Assembly: GCA_965228955.1 (NCBI GenBank)
Contig: OZ245848.1
Span: 3,224,001 to 3,288,000, forward strand
From: JANSWY01 sp965228955
Lineage (GTDB): Bacteria > Bacteroidota > Bacteroidia > Cytophagales > Cyclobacteriaceae
Direction: 5' to 3'
Length of the DNA stretch: 64,000 nucleotides
In this document: positions 34,845 to 42,802 of the stretch, one piece after another
How positions within the stretch are numbered: the stretch's first letter is position 1
Layout of the letters: the number at the start of each line of letters is the position of its first letter
The notes under the pieces: model-generated
What the model was told of the DNA's origin: nothing
The model's database searches: none
Seen by the model: the letters and a program-made list of their open reading frames with translations, nothing else
Made by a program: the position numbers and the translations under genes

Positions 34845-37142
34845 ATGACTCAAAACTCAGGATTGCCCAAGCATATTGTTGATTTTTACTGCTCTAAAAA
34901 AGCATTGACCATATCTCTTGTTGGGGCATTTGTGATGTTTGTATTCTTTGGGTGGCAGCTTCAAAAACTTTCCTTCGATTTTGATTTTGAAAGCTTCTTT
35001 CCAAATGACCACCCTGACCTCACATTCTTCAATGATTTTAAGGAATCATACGCCTATGATAACGACTTCCTGTTCATAGCCATTGAGAATTCTCCTTCGG
35101 TATTTGATTCTGTATTTCTTGCTGATTTTCAAAAGGTTCATGACAAGCTGGAGACTTTAGAGGGTACCGAAAACCTTCTTTCTCCTTTGAATATTGCAGT
35201 CCCTGTGAAAGCTCCGGGCGGAATAGCCAGAATTAAGACATTACACCCATCAGATAATAGTCGGTTAAAAAAAGATAGCGCTAGAGTTTACAAGTCTTCA
35301 CCTGTTGAGCAAAGTCTGTTTAGCAAGGATATGAAGGCCATTGGAATTCAAATTCAGCACAAACATTTTGTAGATATACAGGAGGCTGAAGCCTACATTG
35401 ATCAGGTCTATCAAATCACTTCCACCTTCCCGGAGGACCAGGTCCATATTGCTGGAAGAATACCAGTACAAAAAGACTTTGTAGCCTTGATCCAATCTGA
35501 CTTTGCTATGTTCATTATGGTTGGTTTAGTGATTGTAATCCTCTTTTTGTTTTGGCAGTTCCGATCAATTAGTGGTGTGGTACTTCCGTTAATAATTATC
35601 GTTTGGAGTACTGTAGTGACACTTGGTATAATCATTTTTGTTGGGGAGCAACTGAATATTCTCAGTGTATTGATTCCTACTATTATCGCCTTCGTATCTC
35701 TTTCGGATGTAATCCATTTCCTTACAAAATATGAGTCGCTAATAGCCCAGAATATTGAGAAGCAAGAGGCATTATTAATAACTATTAAAGAAATAGGAAT
35801 TGCCACGTTCCTAACCTCATTCACTACTGCTTTAGGGTTTATATCACTTATCTCAATTCAGGTGATGCCTATCCAGGCGCTTGGTATTTTTACGGCTATT
35901 GGAGTAATGCTTTCCTATATTATTACCATGATTCTAATTCCGGCCAGAATTCAATTCTCAAAAGGAGTAGTGATCAAAAAAAGCAAGAAAGATGAGTCGT
36001 GGGATAAGTTGACTATGGGCTTTCTCATTTTTGGGATTCGGAATCAAAGAATGATCATAACAGTTGCACTGTTTTTTATTCTGATATGTGTATTCGGTAT
36101 TGCCCAGCTTCAAATCAATGCAGAACTGCTTGACGATCTTCCAGAAGGACACAGGGCCCGTAACAATTTTGAGTATTTTGATGATCAATTCTCTGGAACA
36201 AAACCGTGGCAGCTAGCACTATTAACTGCAGATTCCGGCAAATCTATTTACACCATTAAGGCTCTGAAGGAAATTGAAAAGATTGAAGAGCACCTGGAAT
36301 ATGAATATCCGGTTAAGAATATGATTTCACCAGTTCAGAAGGTGAAGTTTCTTAACATGGCTTATCTGGGTGGTAGTATGAACAACTATGTCCTACCGGA
36401 ATCCGATGAGCAACTAAAGCAAGTATTAAGATTTGAAAGGCGAATTAATGCTCCATTCAAACCTTTAATTGATGTGGACGAATATTCCAGAATTGCAGGA
36501 TATATCACAGAAATCGGTTCCAAAGCAACTCAACAAAAAGATATTGCTTTGATGAAATTCATTGAAGCTGAAATTGATCCTAAAGTCTTAAAAGCCAGAA
36601 TAACTGGAACAACCTACCTCATAGACAAAAGTCATCAATTCTTAAGTGTGAATTTGTTTTGGGGAATCGGTATTGCGTTTGCGGTGGTTGGTCTGCTGGT
36701 TTTAATTCTATTTAGATCCTGGACATTAATATTTGTAACACTCATCCCAAATGTGCTTCCTGTACTAGGAATAGCTGCATTAATTGGATTTTTGGGGCTA
36801 CCAATTAAATTGACTACCAGCATCATATTCACCATCTCCTTTGGTATTGCTGTAGATGACACCATTCATTTTATTTCAAAGTTTAAAATTGAAATCAACA
36901 AAGGGCTCACAGTGCTAAGAGCATTGAAAAATACTTTCCTTACGACTGGTAAAGCGATGATCGTGACTACCATGATCCTCTGTGCTGGCTTTGCACTATT
37001 TTGCTTCTCAAACTTTGGCGCAACCTACTTCCTGGGTATATTTATTTGTGCAACACTTGTGTTTGCACTGTTTATAGATTTGCTATTACTACCTGTTTTA
37101 TTGCATATCTTTTATCCAAATACTAAAAAATACCGTAAGTAA
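34845..37142 (+). CDS. MMPL/RND-superfamily transporter
   Basis: 765 residues. Twelve membrane helices arranged as two SSD-like bundles of six, each preceded by a periplasmic loop (about 45-210 and 430-595). RND motifs are visible: FDFESFFPNDHPDL start, VIHFLTKYESLIAQN in the first half (the loop after helix 4) and the equivalent GIAVDDTIHFISKFKIEIN in the second half, where the AVDDT Asp pair is the proton-relay site. The size fits the compact MMPL/HpnN/'RND exporter' class that moves lipids or hopanoids rather than AcrB-type drug pumps. Its stop codon overlaps the GH113 gene start by one base. Confidence 0.88.
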   Translation: MTQNSGLPKHIVDFYCSKKALTISLVGAFVMFVFFGWQLQKLSFDFDFESFFPNDHPDLTFFNDFKESYAYDNDFLFIAIENSPSVFDSVFLADFQKVHDKLETLEGTENLLSPLNIAVPVKAPGGIARIKTLHPSDNSRLKKDSARVYKSSPVEQSLFSKDMKAIGIQIQHKHFVDIQEAEAYIDQVYQITSTFPEDQVHIAGRIPVQKDFVALIQSDFAMFIMVGLVIVILFLFWQFRSISGVVLPLIIIVWSTVVTLGIIIFVGEQLNILSVLIPTIIAFVSLSDVIHFLTKYESLIAQNIEKQEALLITIKEIGIATFLTSFTTALGFISLISIQVMPIQALGIFTAIGVMLSYIITMILIPARIQFSKGVVIKKSKKDESWDKLTMGFLIFGIRNQRMIITVALFFILICVFGIAQLQINAELLDDLPEGHRARNNFEYFDDQFSGTKPWQLALLTADSGKSIYTIKALKEIEKIEEHLEYEYPVKNMISPVQKVKFLNMAYLGGSMNNYVLPESDEQLKQVLRFERRINAPFKPLIDVDEYSRIAGYITEIGSKATQQKDIALMKFIEAEIDPKVLKARITGTTYLIDKSHQFLSVNLFWGIGIAFAVVGLLVLILFRSWTLIFVTLIPNVLPVLGIAALIGFLGLPIKLTTSIIFTISFGIAVDDTIHFISKFKIEINKGLTVLRALKNTFLTTGKAMIVTTMILCAGFALFCFSNFGATYFLGIFICATLVFALFIDLLLLPVLLHIFYPNTKKYRK

Positions 37143-38185
37143 TGGGTATGAAATCCCTCAAAGTTGCTTTGATTATTACCCTAGTCGCACTACCAATTCT
37201 GGTACTCCTGAGTAGTAACGAGGAAATCATCTGGCCAAAAATTTCAAAAATCAATGGTGTCAACTATGTTTCCAGCCGAACTCCAATGCAACCGGCAGAT
37301 GCAGAGTCTGTTGTTACACTAGGAAGCAATTACATTTCTATTATTCCTTATGCATTCATCCCGGGACACCAACCGGAAGTGTATTTTGATGTACCCCAAC
37401 AATGGTATGGAGAAAGAATTGAAGGAACTCTTCAGATGATAGAAGAGTCCCGCAAAAAGGGTCTGAAAATAATGCTAAAACCCCATGTGTGGGTTCGTGG
37501 TGATGGATGGGCAGGAGAATTCAAATTAGAAACGGAGGAAGAATGGCAGACCTGGGAAAAGGCATTTGACAAATACATCCTTACCTATGCGGAAATTGCG
37601 GATTCATTGGATATTGAAATCTTTTGTTTTGCTACAGAATTCAGGATGGTAATAAGAGAGCATCCCGAATACTTTCCTAAACTAATATCAAAGGTAAGAG
37701 AAGTCTATAAAGGTAAGTTGACCTATGCCGCCAATTGGGATAATTATGAGAACGTACAATTCTGGGATCAGCTGGATTACATAGGAGTTGATGCTTACTT
37801 CCCTATTTGTGATCAAAAAACTCCCGAAGTAGATAACCTGGTTGGTTTGTGGGATCCTGTAAAGAAGAAATTAAAAGGCTATGCCGATAAGTACAATAAA
37901 CCCATCCTCTTCACTGAGTACGGCTATCAAAGCATTGACTTCAGTGCCAGTGAGCATTGGAATATATCTTCAGGATCTGATTTGAACATGATGGCTCAGC
38001 GAAATGCTTATGAAGCTATCTATAAAACCTTCTGGGATGAGAACTGGTTTGCTGGTGGATTTCTCTGGAAATGGTACCCTAATCATCCAAATGCAGGAGG
38101 AAAAACGAATAAAAGATTCACTCCACAAAACAAACCAGCAGAGAAGGTAGTTTCACAGTACTACAACAAATACACAGAAGAATAG
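37142..38185 (+). CDS. GH113-like glycoside hydrolase, membrane-anchored
   Basis: 347 residues with an N-terminal signal/anchor (ALIITLVALPILVLLSS). A TIM barrel follows with the GH113 pattern: KIMLKPHVWVRGDGWAG, acid/base Glu166 in FATEFR, LTYAANWDNYENVQFWDQLDYIGVDAYFP (quoted in part as LTYAANWDN and DYIGVDAYFP), and nucleophile Glu259 in ILFTEYGYQS. Characterised GH113 members are beta-mannanases, but most homologues are untested. It starts at the last base of the transporter stop (TAATG) and ends directly before the peroxiredoxin ATG, so three genes are tightly coupled. Confidence 0.8.
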   Translation: MGMKSLKVALIITLVALPILVLLSSNEEIIWPKISKINGVNYVSSRTPMQPADAESVVTLGSNYISIIPYAFIPGHQPEVYFDVPQQWYGERIEGTLQMIEESRKKGLKIMLKPHVWVRGDGWAGEFKLETEEEWQTWEKAFDKYILTYAEIADSLDIEIFCFATEFRMVIREHPEYFPKLISKVREVYKGKLTYAANWDNYENVQFWDQLDYIGVDAYFPICDQKTPEVDNLVGLWDPVKKKLKGYADKYNKPILFTEYGYQSIDFSASEHWNISSGSDLNMMAQRNAYEAIYKTFWDENWFAGGFLWKWYPNHPNAGGKTNKRFTPQNKPAEKVVSQYYNKYTEE

Positions 38186-38650
38186 ATGTCAGTCAAACTA
38201 GGAGAACAAATTCCGGAAATTACTTTATTAGACCAAAACAGTCAAGTAGTCTCACTAAGAGAGAAAATAGGAAATCCTCTGGTAGTCTACTTTTATCCAA
38301 AGGACTTTACTCCAGGTTGCACCATGGAAGCATGCAGCTTTCGTGATAACTACAACAGAATAAAAGAGAAAAATGCCGAGGTAATTGGTATCAGCTCAGA
38401 TTCACCGGAAAGCCATACCAAGTTTGCAAAGAAGTACAACCTGGAATACATACTACTATCAGACTCCAGCAAAAAGGCTGAAAAACTATTCGGAGTAAAA
38501 AGAAACCTATTTGGCGCCCTGCCAGGTAGAGAAACATTTGTATTCGACAAAAATGGAGCGCTTATTAAACACATCAGCTCCGCTATTAATCCATTGAAGC
38601 ATGTAGATCAGTCTATTAAGGCGTTGGAGGGATTGGTTGCGGCGGTGTAG
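38186..38650 (+). CDS. bcp: Peroxiredoxin, Bcp/PrxQ type
   Basis: 154 residues, thioredoxin fold. The peroxidatic Cys lies in FYPKDFTPGCTMEACSFRD, with the resolving Cys five residues later, the atypical 2-Cys PrxQ arrangement (T-P-G-C-T-x-E-A-C). Reduces hydroperoxides using thioredoxin, in the cytoplasm as no signal peptide is seen. Third gene of the run with the transporter and GH113 gene; start and previous stop are adjacent with no gap. Confidence 0.94.
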   Translation: MSVKLGEQIPEITLLDQNSQVVSLREKIGNPLVVYFYPKDFTPGCTMEACSFRDNYNRIKEKNAEVIGISSDSPESHTKFAKKYNLEYILLSDSSKKAEKLFGVKRNLFGALPGRETFVFDKNGALIKHISSAINPLKHVDQSIKALEGLVAAV

Positions 38651-38785
38651 CTTATTCTGGCTGTGGTAGGGTCTGTGGAAAAAGTGCTCTTAGGAAATGT
38701 TGACAGTTGTCGGTTATCTGTTGTCAGTTTTGTGATTTATAATCGATCTTAAGTGGTTTAACCAGGTTCATGAATTTAGTTCGCA
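38651..38785. other. Gene-free stretch with heptamer-related remnants
   Basis: Holds TGTTGACAGTTGTCGGTTATCTGTTGTCAG at about 38699-38728 (split as TGTTGACAGTTGTCGG and TTATCTGTTGTCAG), a decayed mixture of the GTCAGTT and TGTCTGT heptamers found in arrays elsewhere. No gene or RNA seen. Confidence 0.45.
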
Positions 38786-38945
38786 CCGTCATTCCGGAAT
38801 TTCTGTAATGGCAAGAAAGAAATATCCGGAATCCCATCAATGGTTTGAGGTTACGTAATTCGTGAGTGCAAAACCCTCCTCCACTAAAGCTACGGTGGGC
38901 ATTGCGGGATTCCTGATCTACGCTACGCTTCGTCAGGAATGACGG
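38786..38945. mobile_element. 160-bp MITE/REP-like element with perfect 10-bp inverted ends
   Basis: Ends CCGTCATTCC (38786-38795) and GGAATGACGG (38936-38945) are perfectly inverted. Inside are a hairpin pair (CCGGAATTTCT / AGAAATATCCGG, 38794-38832) and G+C-rich ends with CTACGCTACGCTTCG. A half copy in the opposite orientation is at 43096-43136 and a decayed copy at 34537-34650. No coding capacity. Consistent with a miniature inverted-repeat element mobilised by an unknown transposase, or a REP-type intergenic element. Confidence 0.7.
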
Positions 38946-39305
38946 ATCGTGGATTATTTTCACAATTACCTACCTCAAAGCTTTGGTTATAATTCAAGGT
39001 TCTATCTACATTTAATGATGCCAACTCGAAACTCAATTCCAAAAACAGACAACCGACAACCCACAACTGATAACAGACACAAAAAAACCTTCATCACCCG
39101 GATATTGTCATTCGTCAACCTGATTCTGTCGTTCACACATTTTATTTCAGTAGCCCGAATTACCGTTGCATATTTGAATCAGATAACAACAAAGAAATAA
39201 TCTAAAACAAAGATATAAGACATTAAAGATCCTTTTTTCCATAGCTGGTAGATTCGAAAAGGCCATCACGTTTAGAACGGGTGGCTTTCTCTTTTTATAA
39301 GGATG
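38946..39305. other. Gene-free stretch with heptamer remnants and a terminator-like hairpin
   Basis: ACAACCGACAACCCACAACTGATAACAG at about 39049-39076 (shown in parts: ACAACCGACAACCC, ACAACTGATAACAG) is a decayed heptamer tract. At 39258-39296 a hairpin (AAAGGCCA, CGTT / AACG, TGGCTTT, with bulges) is followed by CTCTTTTT, a plausible plus-strand terminator about 610 nt after the peroxiredoxin gene, or the end of an unseen small RNA. Confidence 0.35.
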
Positions 39306-39779
39306 CTATTTCAGATTGCTCTGATCGAAGGAAAAAGGTAGGATATCCCTCACTGTGTCTATTGTAATCACCTGACCATCTTTAGAATCAATCAATAATT
39401 TCATTTTATGGTCAAATCTATTCTCGAATTCCACCATTGCTTGTCGGCAACTGCCGCATGGGAAACCTGGTTTATTATCTGATGCAATTGTGACTGCTAA
39501 TACAACGGGTTTTGAATCTGGGAAACTTGTCCCTGCACTGAACAACGCTACTCTTTCGGCGCAAAGACCTAAAGGGAAAACCGCATTCTCCTGATTGTTT
39601 CCAGGAACGATTTCCCCATTTTCTAATAACACAGCTGCTCCAACATTATAATTTGAGTAAGGTGCATATGCAGTATCTACAGCTTTTCTTGCTGCTATCA
39701 TGACCTGCTTTTCCTGCTCTGTTAATTCAGTGTCAAAATCTACTTGAGTGACTTGAGTTGAGATGTCTATTTTCTTCAT
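39306..39779 (-). CDS. cdd: Cytidine deaminase
   Basis: 157 residues. Zinc site Cys73-Ala-Glu75 (GLCAERVAL) with Cys108 and Cys111 (PCGSCRQ), the pattern of homotetrameric cytidine deaminases. The substrate-binding N-terminal segment YAPYSNYNVGAAVLLENGEIVPGNNQENA (in parts YAPYSNYNVGAA and GNNQENA) is standard. Converts cytidine and deoxycytidine to uridine and deoxyuridine in salvage. The N-terminal 20 residues are longer than in E. coli or Bacillus. Monocistronic. Confidence 0.94.
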   Translation of the reverse strand: MKKIDISTQVTQVDFDTELTEQEKQVMIAARKAVDTAYAPYSNYNVGAAVLLENGEIVPGNNQENAVFPLGLCAERVALFSAGTSFPDSKPVVLAVTIASDNKPGFPCGSCRQAMVEFENRFDHKMKLLIDSKDGQVITIDTVRDILPFSFDQSNLK

Positions 39780-39850
39780 GATTGATCCTCAGTGCTGCGC
39801 ATTTTAAAATCGAGCCTCCGAAAGTAATCATAAAAGATGAAAAAGCGTGC

Positions 39851-40381
39851 CTAATTGTTCTCAAGTTTTGGGGGCTCCCCTCCTTCTGGTACAAATATTA
39901 GTGCTTCAGAATTAATGCAATAACGCTTACCTGTAGGTTTTGGACCATCATCAAACACGTGACCAAGGTGAGATCCGCTTTTGCTGTCTATCACTTCCCA
40001 TCTTCTCCATCCATACTTGGTGTCAAGTCTTAGATATACGGCATCATTATCAAACGGCTCATAAAAACTTGGCCATCCTGATCCAGAATCAAACTTAGTA
40101 TCTGAGCTAAATACCGGTTGTAAAGAAGCTGCTGAATAGTAAGTACCTTTCTTATAGTTCTTATTGAGTTTACCCGTGAAGGCCCTTTCAGTACCCTGCT
40201 CCCTTAATACCTCATATTGAAAAGCTGTCAATCTGGATTTCCACTCAGACTCAGAAAGAGTCATTTCAAAATCACTGAATTCCTCTGTAACTATGGTCAC
40301 ACCATCATCACTCTTTTCTTCCTGACTGTAGGCACAAGCCGAAAAGAATAATGCCGCAAAAATTAGAATACTATTTCTCAT
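39851..40381 (-). CDS. msrB: Exported methionine-R-sulfoxide reductase (MsrB), zinc-less
   Basis: 176 residues with a lipobox (FAALFFSAC, Cys16), so a lipoprotein working outside the cytoplasm. MsrB signatures SSDTKFDSGSGWPSF, GWRRWEVIDSKSGSHLGHVFDDGP and the catalytic Cys155 in KRYCINSEAL are intact. The two Cys-x-x-Cys zinc motifs of common MsrB are absent; the first is SAAS (residues in YYSAASLQPVF). Cys155 is the only cysteine besides the lipidated one, so no internal resolving cysteine is available. Repairs methionine-R-sulfoxide; partner to MsrA at 41531-42184. Confidence 0.9.
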   Translation of the reverse strand: MRNSILIFAALFFSACAYSQEEKSDDGVTIVTEEFSDFEMTLSESEWKSRLTAFQYEVLREQGTERAFTGKLNKNYKKGTYYSAASLQPVFSSDTKFDSGSGWPSFYEPFDNDAVYLRLDTKYGWRRWEVIDSKSGSHLGHVFDDGPKPTGKRYCINSEALIFVPEGGEPPKLENN

Positions 40382-40473
40382 ACTGCAATTTAGAATTGTT
40401 TTACTCGCAGTAACGTCCGGTTTAATGAAACTGTTTTTTGATGTGACCGGATTGTCAAATTTCTTACACGAAA

Positions 40474-41376
40474 CTACATATTAGCCTCGTACTTTTTCCA
40501 CATTTCGTCAATGTACATCGGTTCGGTAATTATCTCTCCGTTCTCTTGTTTGTTCTTTAAGATCACATTTCCTACATGCTTCCATCCTTCTTCAGCAATC
40601 TCCATTTCAAACGGTACTACCGTTCCTTGCTGTTGCGGTCCGTTAGGATACATTGTTCTTATAGCCTCAACATATTTACCATCTTCAAAATAATAAGTCC
40701 CGGTACCCAGTCCGTAAACCATATCTCCCTCTGCATCAAACTGAACCCAGGCAAAGTGTGATGGGGTGATGAGCTTCATGTATCTGATAAACTCAGGATA
40801 TTCCTGTCTGGTGCTGTCTGCTTTGCCCCTGTAAGACTCAAGACTCCATGATCCCACCAATGATGTGTTTTCCGTGTTTGACATTTCGGTGCTTCTGACC
40901 CATCTTTCCTCAATCTTCATGCTGTCTGTCATTACCATATCACCAGTCTCCACATCCATGTCCATTATTTTCGCATAACCTTTATGATACCATTCTCCAT
41001 CTTTTCTTTCATGTTCAAAAGGGATAGCCTGTCCCAGCTCATTAGATCCCGGAGGGAAGAAGAACTCAATGTCCTCCACATACTTACCACCTTCAAAACG
41101 ATAAGTACCACCACCGGCACCTTCCATTTTGCTGGTGGTTTTATTGTATTTTACCCATATGAAGTGCGTGTCAGTTATAAATTTCTCATAGATGATCTCT
41201 TCCCCGTATTGAGTCCATTCATCAGGAGTGTTACTATCCACATCTTTATAATATTTAAGGACCCAGGTTCCTTCAATTGAACCCTGATCTGCCTGGACAG
41301 TCTCTTTTTTGGGAGGATTATTAGTGCAGGAATAAGCGATTACAGCTACTAACAGAACTATGGAAAACTTCTTCAT
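40474..41376 (-). CDS. Lipoprotein with duplicated lipocalin-like domain
   Basis: 300 residues. Lipobox VIAYSC (Cys17) marks an outer-surface or periplasmic lipoprotein. The mature part is two tandem copies of a roughly 125-residue beta-rich domain: copy 1 (about 33-165: GTWVLKYYKDVDS, THFIWVKYN, GGGTYRFEGGKYVEDI) and copy 2 (about 175-298: GSWSLESYRGKAD, SHFAWVQFD, GTGTYYFEDGKYVEAI). The [GS]-x-W-x-L opening and the overall strand pattern resemble lipocalin-like or META-type domains. Sequence identity between copies is roughly 30 per cent by eye. Function not recognised; it sits between exported MsrB and MsrA genes. Confidence 0.75.
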   Translation of the reverse strand: MKKFSIVLLVAVIAYSCTNNPPKKETVQADQGSIEGTWVLKYYKDVDSNTPDEWTQYGEEIIYEKFITDTHFIWVKYNKTTSKMEGAGGGTYRFEGGKYVEDIEFFFPPGSNELGQAIPFEHERKDGEWYHKGYAKIMDMDVETGDMVMTDSMKIEERWVRSTEMSNTENTSLVGSWSLESYRGKADSTRQEYPEFIRYMKLITPSHFAWVQFDAEGDMVYGLGTGTYYFEDGKYVEAIRTMYPNGPQQQGTVVPFEMEIAEEGWKHVGNVILKNKQENGEIITEPMYIDEMWKKYEANM

Positions 41377-41530
41377 TTTTGATTCATTGGTTATGTATTA
41401 TAATTTATCCAATAAATGAATCATCGCCAAATTTTATTATGCCTTTTGGACGAATTCCTCCTCAAAGACACAAAATTGCACTTTTTATAGAAGAAAGTTT
41501 TATACAGATGGTTGTGAAGGAAATTTCAGT

Positions 41531-42184
41531 TTATTGATACTGTGGCTTCAATTTGTCCTTAAACTCCTTAAGAAACTTTTTAACCTTTGGTCTGGTCACA
41601 TTCACTACATATCCCTGATTAGGATTTAACTCATAAAAATTCTGATGGTATCCTTCCGCCAAATAGAACTTTTCATAAGCAGCCAATTCAGTGACAATAG
41701 ACTTATTAAATTTCCCTGAAGCACCCAATTCTTCCACATAGCTTCTAACGGTCTCTTCCTGAATTGCATCATGATAATAAACAGCAGAACGATACTGCTT
41801 ACCCACATCTGGACCCTGACGATTCAGTTGTGTAGGATCATGCGTTGCAAAAAATATTTCTAAAAGCTCCTGATAAGAAACAATCTTAGGATCGAAAGTA
41901 ATCTGCACCGCTTCAGCATGTGTGGTCCTGCCATAGCTTACTTGTTTATAAGTTGGATTTTTCTCCTTACCACCTGAGTAGCCAGAAACTACATCCTCTA
42001 CCCCATTTACCCTCTCAAACACGGCTTCAACACACCAGAAACAGCCTCCAGCGAAAGTTGCCAGTTCCAGTCCGTCCTCTAAATCAACTTGCCGAAAATT
42101 GTCCGGCCCATTGTTATTGGATTGCGCACATGCAGTGCTGGTAATGATAAGAAAAGCAAAAAGTGATTTTATAAACAAATTCAT
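41531..42184 (-). CDS. msrA: Exported peptide-methionine (S)-S-oxide reductase MsrA
   Basis: 217 residues with a lipobox (LIITSTAC, Cys19), hence an extracytoplasmic lipoprotein. The catalytic motif GGCFWC (Cys48, Cys51) opens the domain, followed by VVSGYSGG, TYKQVSYGRTTHAEAVQI, and HDPTQLNRQGPDVGKQYRSAVYY (in parts). Reduces methionine-S-sulfoxide. Preceded 82 nt upstream by an ArsR-family gene, with a perfect palindrome between them that may be its operator. Confidence 0.94.
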   Translation of the reverse strand: MNLFIKSLFAFLIITSTACAQSNNNGPDNFRQVDLEDGLELATFAGGCFWCVEAVFERVNGVEDVVSGYSGGKEKNPTYKQVSYGRTTHAEAVQITFDPKIVSYQELLEIFFATHDPTQLNRQGPDVGKQYRSAVYYHDAIQEETVRSYVEELGASGKFNKSIVTELAAYEKFYLAEGYHQNFYELNPNQGYVVNVTRPKVKKFLKEFKDKLKPQYQ

Positions 42185-42248
42185 GGTGTTAATTATTTTA
42201 GAAGAAGTAACTAATTAACAGGGGTTGAGGTTTTGTAATCCTATGAAT

Positions 42249-42266
42249 TTGTAAGATATCTTACAA
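42249..42266. promoter_or_regulatory. Perfect 18-bp palindrome, candidate ArsR operator
   Basis: TTGTAAGATATCTTACAA is completely self-complementary and immediately precedes (by position) the ArsR stop codon, 65 bp upstream of the msrA start. It has no T-run, which argues against a terminator. Position between a regulator and its probable target suggests an operator; not proven. Confidence 0.45.
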
Positions 42267-42554
42267 TCAATCGAAGCTCCAGAACTTCTCGTATTGCTTG
42301 GTCCATTCGTGCATCTCTTTGATAGGGAATGGATTAGCCATGCAAAATTTCTCTCTTCCAACTTTGGTAATTTCTATGAGCCCGGAGCTCTTCAATATCT
42401 TCAGATGTTTGGTAACTGCCTGACGCGTCATCTTAAACTCCTCTACCACTTTATTGATTGGCATGCCGGCACCATTATTCAACAATATCCCAATAATCTC
42501 TCTCCTGGTGGGATCTGCTATCGCTTTAAATACACTGTAGGCCTCCTCATTCAT
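42267..42554 (-). CDS. ArsR-family transcriptional regulator
   Basis: 95 residues of winged helix-turn-helix. The fold opens AIADPTRREIIGILLNNGAGMPINKV, the recognition helix is MTRQAVTKHLKILKSSGLI, and the wing follows with VGREKFC. There is no ELCVC metal site, so it is the non-metal ArsR subgroup (as in SdpR/BigR-like). One cysteine (in KFCMANP) could sense redox. It lies directly upstream of msrA on the same strand and may autoregulate with it via the palindrome at 42249-42266. Confidence 0.85.
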   Translation of the reverse strand: MNEEAYSVFKAIADPTRREIIGILLNNGAGMPINKVVEEFKMTRQAVTKHLKILKSSGLIEITKVGREKFCMANPFPIKEMHEWTKQYEKFWSFD

Positions 42555-42674
42555 GATTCCTTAAATTTTCCCGATAAATGATATTTTAAATACGCCCTCT
42601 AACCAAATATACGAATAATCAACCAAATAATTGCATTTCCGGTATGAACGGGGGTTTGGGGGATGTGGAATTGG

Positions 42675-42739
42675 GTTTTCAGTTTTGAGTTTTGAGTTTT
42701 GAGTTTTGAGTTTTGAGTTTTGAGTTTTGAGTTTTGAGT
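42675..42739. repeat. Heptamer tandem array (GTTTTGA)9
   Basis: One variant copy (GTTTTCA at 42675-42681) and eight perfect copies of GTTTTGA to 42737. It differs in sequence from the GTCAGTT and TGTCTGT arrays but has the same period. A three-copy relative (TTTTGAG) is at 50910-50930. Confidence 0.96.
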
Positions 42740-42802
42740 CAAACTAGACTTATTTATCAAAGGTTTTAGGATTTAGAGATTAGTATTTAGGATTTTCATG
42801 CT
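42740..42802. other. Spacer between two heptamer arrays
   Basis: 63 bp of A+T-rich sequence with short related words (TTAGGATTTAG, TTAGTATTTAGGATT). Similar text recurs at 43056-43078 (TTTTAGGATTTAGATATTAG), suggesting a decayed period-7 or 14 tract. Confidence 0.35.

Noticed and set aside
38949..39200. 83-residue plus-strand frame
   Set aside because: It translates decayed heptamer text (KTDNRQPTTDNRHKK) and has no recognisable domain.
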